Assembly (NCBI RefSeq): GCF_040546765.1 | Contig: NZ_JBEPOK010000001.1 | Span: 5,084,001-5,148,000, forward strand | Direction: 5' to 3' | Origin: Arthrobacter sp. OAP107 | GTDB taxonomy: Bacteria; Actinomycetota; Actinomycetes; Actinomycetales; Micrococcaceae | Length of the DNA: 64,000 nt | Shown: piece after piece, positions 63,795 to 64,000 of the stretch | How positions within the stretch are numbered: the first letter of the stretch is position 1 | How the letters are laid out: every line of letters begins with the position of its first letter | Program-made: the position numbers and the translations under genes | The notes under the pieces: model-generated | The model's database searches: none | What the model was told of the DNA's origin: nothing | The model's input: only the letters and a program-made list of their open reading frames with translations

Positions 63795-64000
63795 AATTGC
63801 TCTGCTCGGATGCTCGCCCCGGGGTGGTGAATTCTGATGGCAGAGTGGCGCGTCCTCGGGACCGCAGGGGTTCTGTGCATGCTGGCAGGCACGCTACTTC
63901 TCGCCTGGCTCTAAGCGTGTCGAGCCCGATGCAGGCCATCCGCTTGCGTAGTGCCTTCTGCTGGCGGGGCGATGGTACGCGGGGCCCGTTGGCCAGCACA

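Larger units (their letters stand above)
60376..64000. other. Gene-free region with parS sites, DnaA boxes and tandem repeats
   Basis: About 3.6 kb with no reading frame that resembles a protein; the open frames are short, overlap on all strands and have random-like composition. It holds four perfect parS sites, one degenerate one (60466-60479, 11 of 14), two DnaA-box groups and two short tandem repeats, listed separately. Best described as a non-coding centromere-like or origin-flanking zone. Confidence 0.7.

Noticed and set aside
63454..63999. 181-residue minus-strand open frame
   Set aside because: Crosses the 15-bp tandem repeat and has no protein-like pattern.

Overview
The window looks like the origin-proximal part of a high-GC actinobacterial chromosome, most likely Micrococcaceae (Arthrobacter/Pseudarthrobacter-like). 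The evidence is the gene order rpmH-rnpA-yidD-yidC-khpB-rsmG-parA-parB, diverging from dnaA-dnaN-gnd-recF-dciA-gyrB-gyrA-DUF3566, together with the actinobacterial cell-envelope signalling operon fhaA-fhaB-pstP-rodA-pbpA-pknA-pknB, and crgA and a class E sortase nearby.

Layout. 0-0.3 kb: start of an NAD-dependent reductase that runs off the left edge. 1.0-8.1 kb: a transcobalamin-like lipoprotein coupled to an all-in-one ECF transporter, converging on metH (B12-dependent methionine synthase); together they look like a cobalamin uptake and use locus. 8.2-22.1 kb: a sugar-diacid island (talarate/galactarate dehydratase, FCD-GntR regulator, LysR regulator, glucarate dehydratase, two D-2-hydroxyacid dehydrogenases, a glucarate/galactarate-type MFS carrier) with a peptide-type ABC transporter inside it. 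22.3-36.2 kb: a lipoprotein, tRNA-Leu, the FHA/phosphatase/kinase/penicillin-binding-protein operon, pabA, sortase E, crgA and tag. 36.2-42.4 kb: ahpD-like gene, rhomboid protease, cyclophilin, glycosyltransferase, EamA exporter, tRNA-Ala, a 39-residue DLW-39-type protein and tRNA-Ile. 42.5-54.2 kb: gyrase to dnaA on the minus strand, with oriC between dnaA and dnaN. 54.7-60.3 kb: rpmH to parB on the plus strand. 60.4-64.0 kb: about 3.6 kb with no convincing gene but with parS sites, DnaA boxes and short tandem repeats.

Cis-acting structure is unusually rich. Five perfect 14-bp parS sites lie between 58.1 and 63.0 kb, one of them inside parA. Perfect DnaA boxes occur in four groups: oriC, the dnaA-rpmH gap, an outlying cluster at 36.8-37.3 kb, and another at 62.8-63.25 kb.

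Four genes (the GntR regulator, dppB, tag, recF) each need removal of one base to restore the expected protein. That pattern could mean assembly indels or real decay, and should be settled from reads before any of them is called a pseudogene. No insertion sequence, prophage or CRISPR array was seen.
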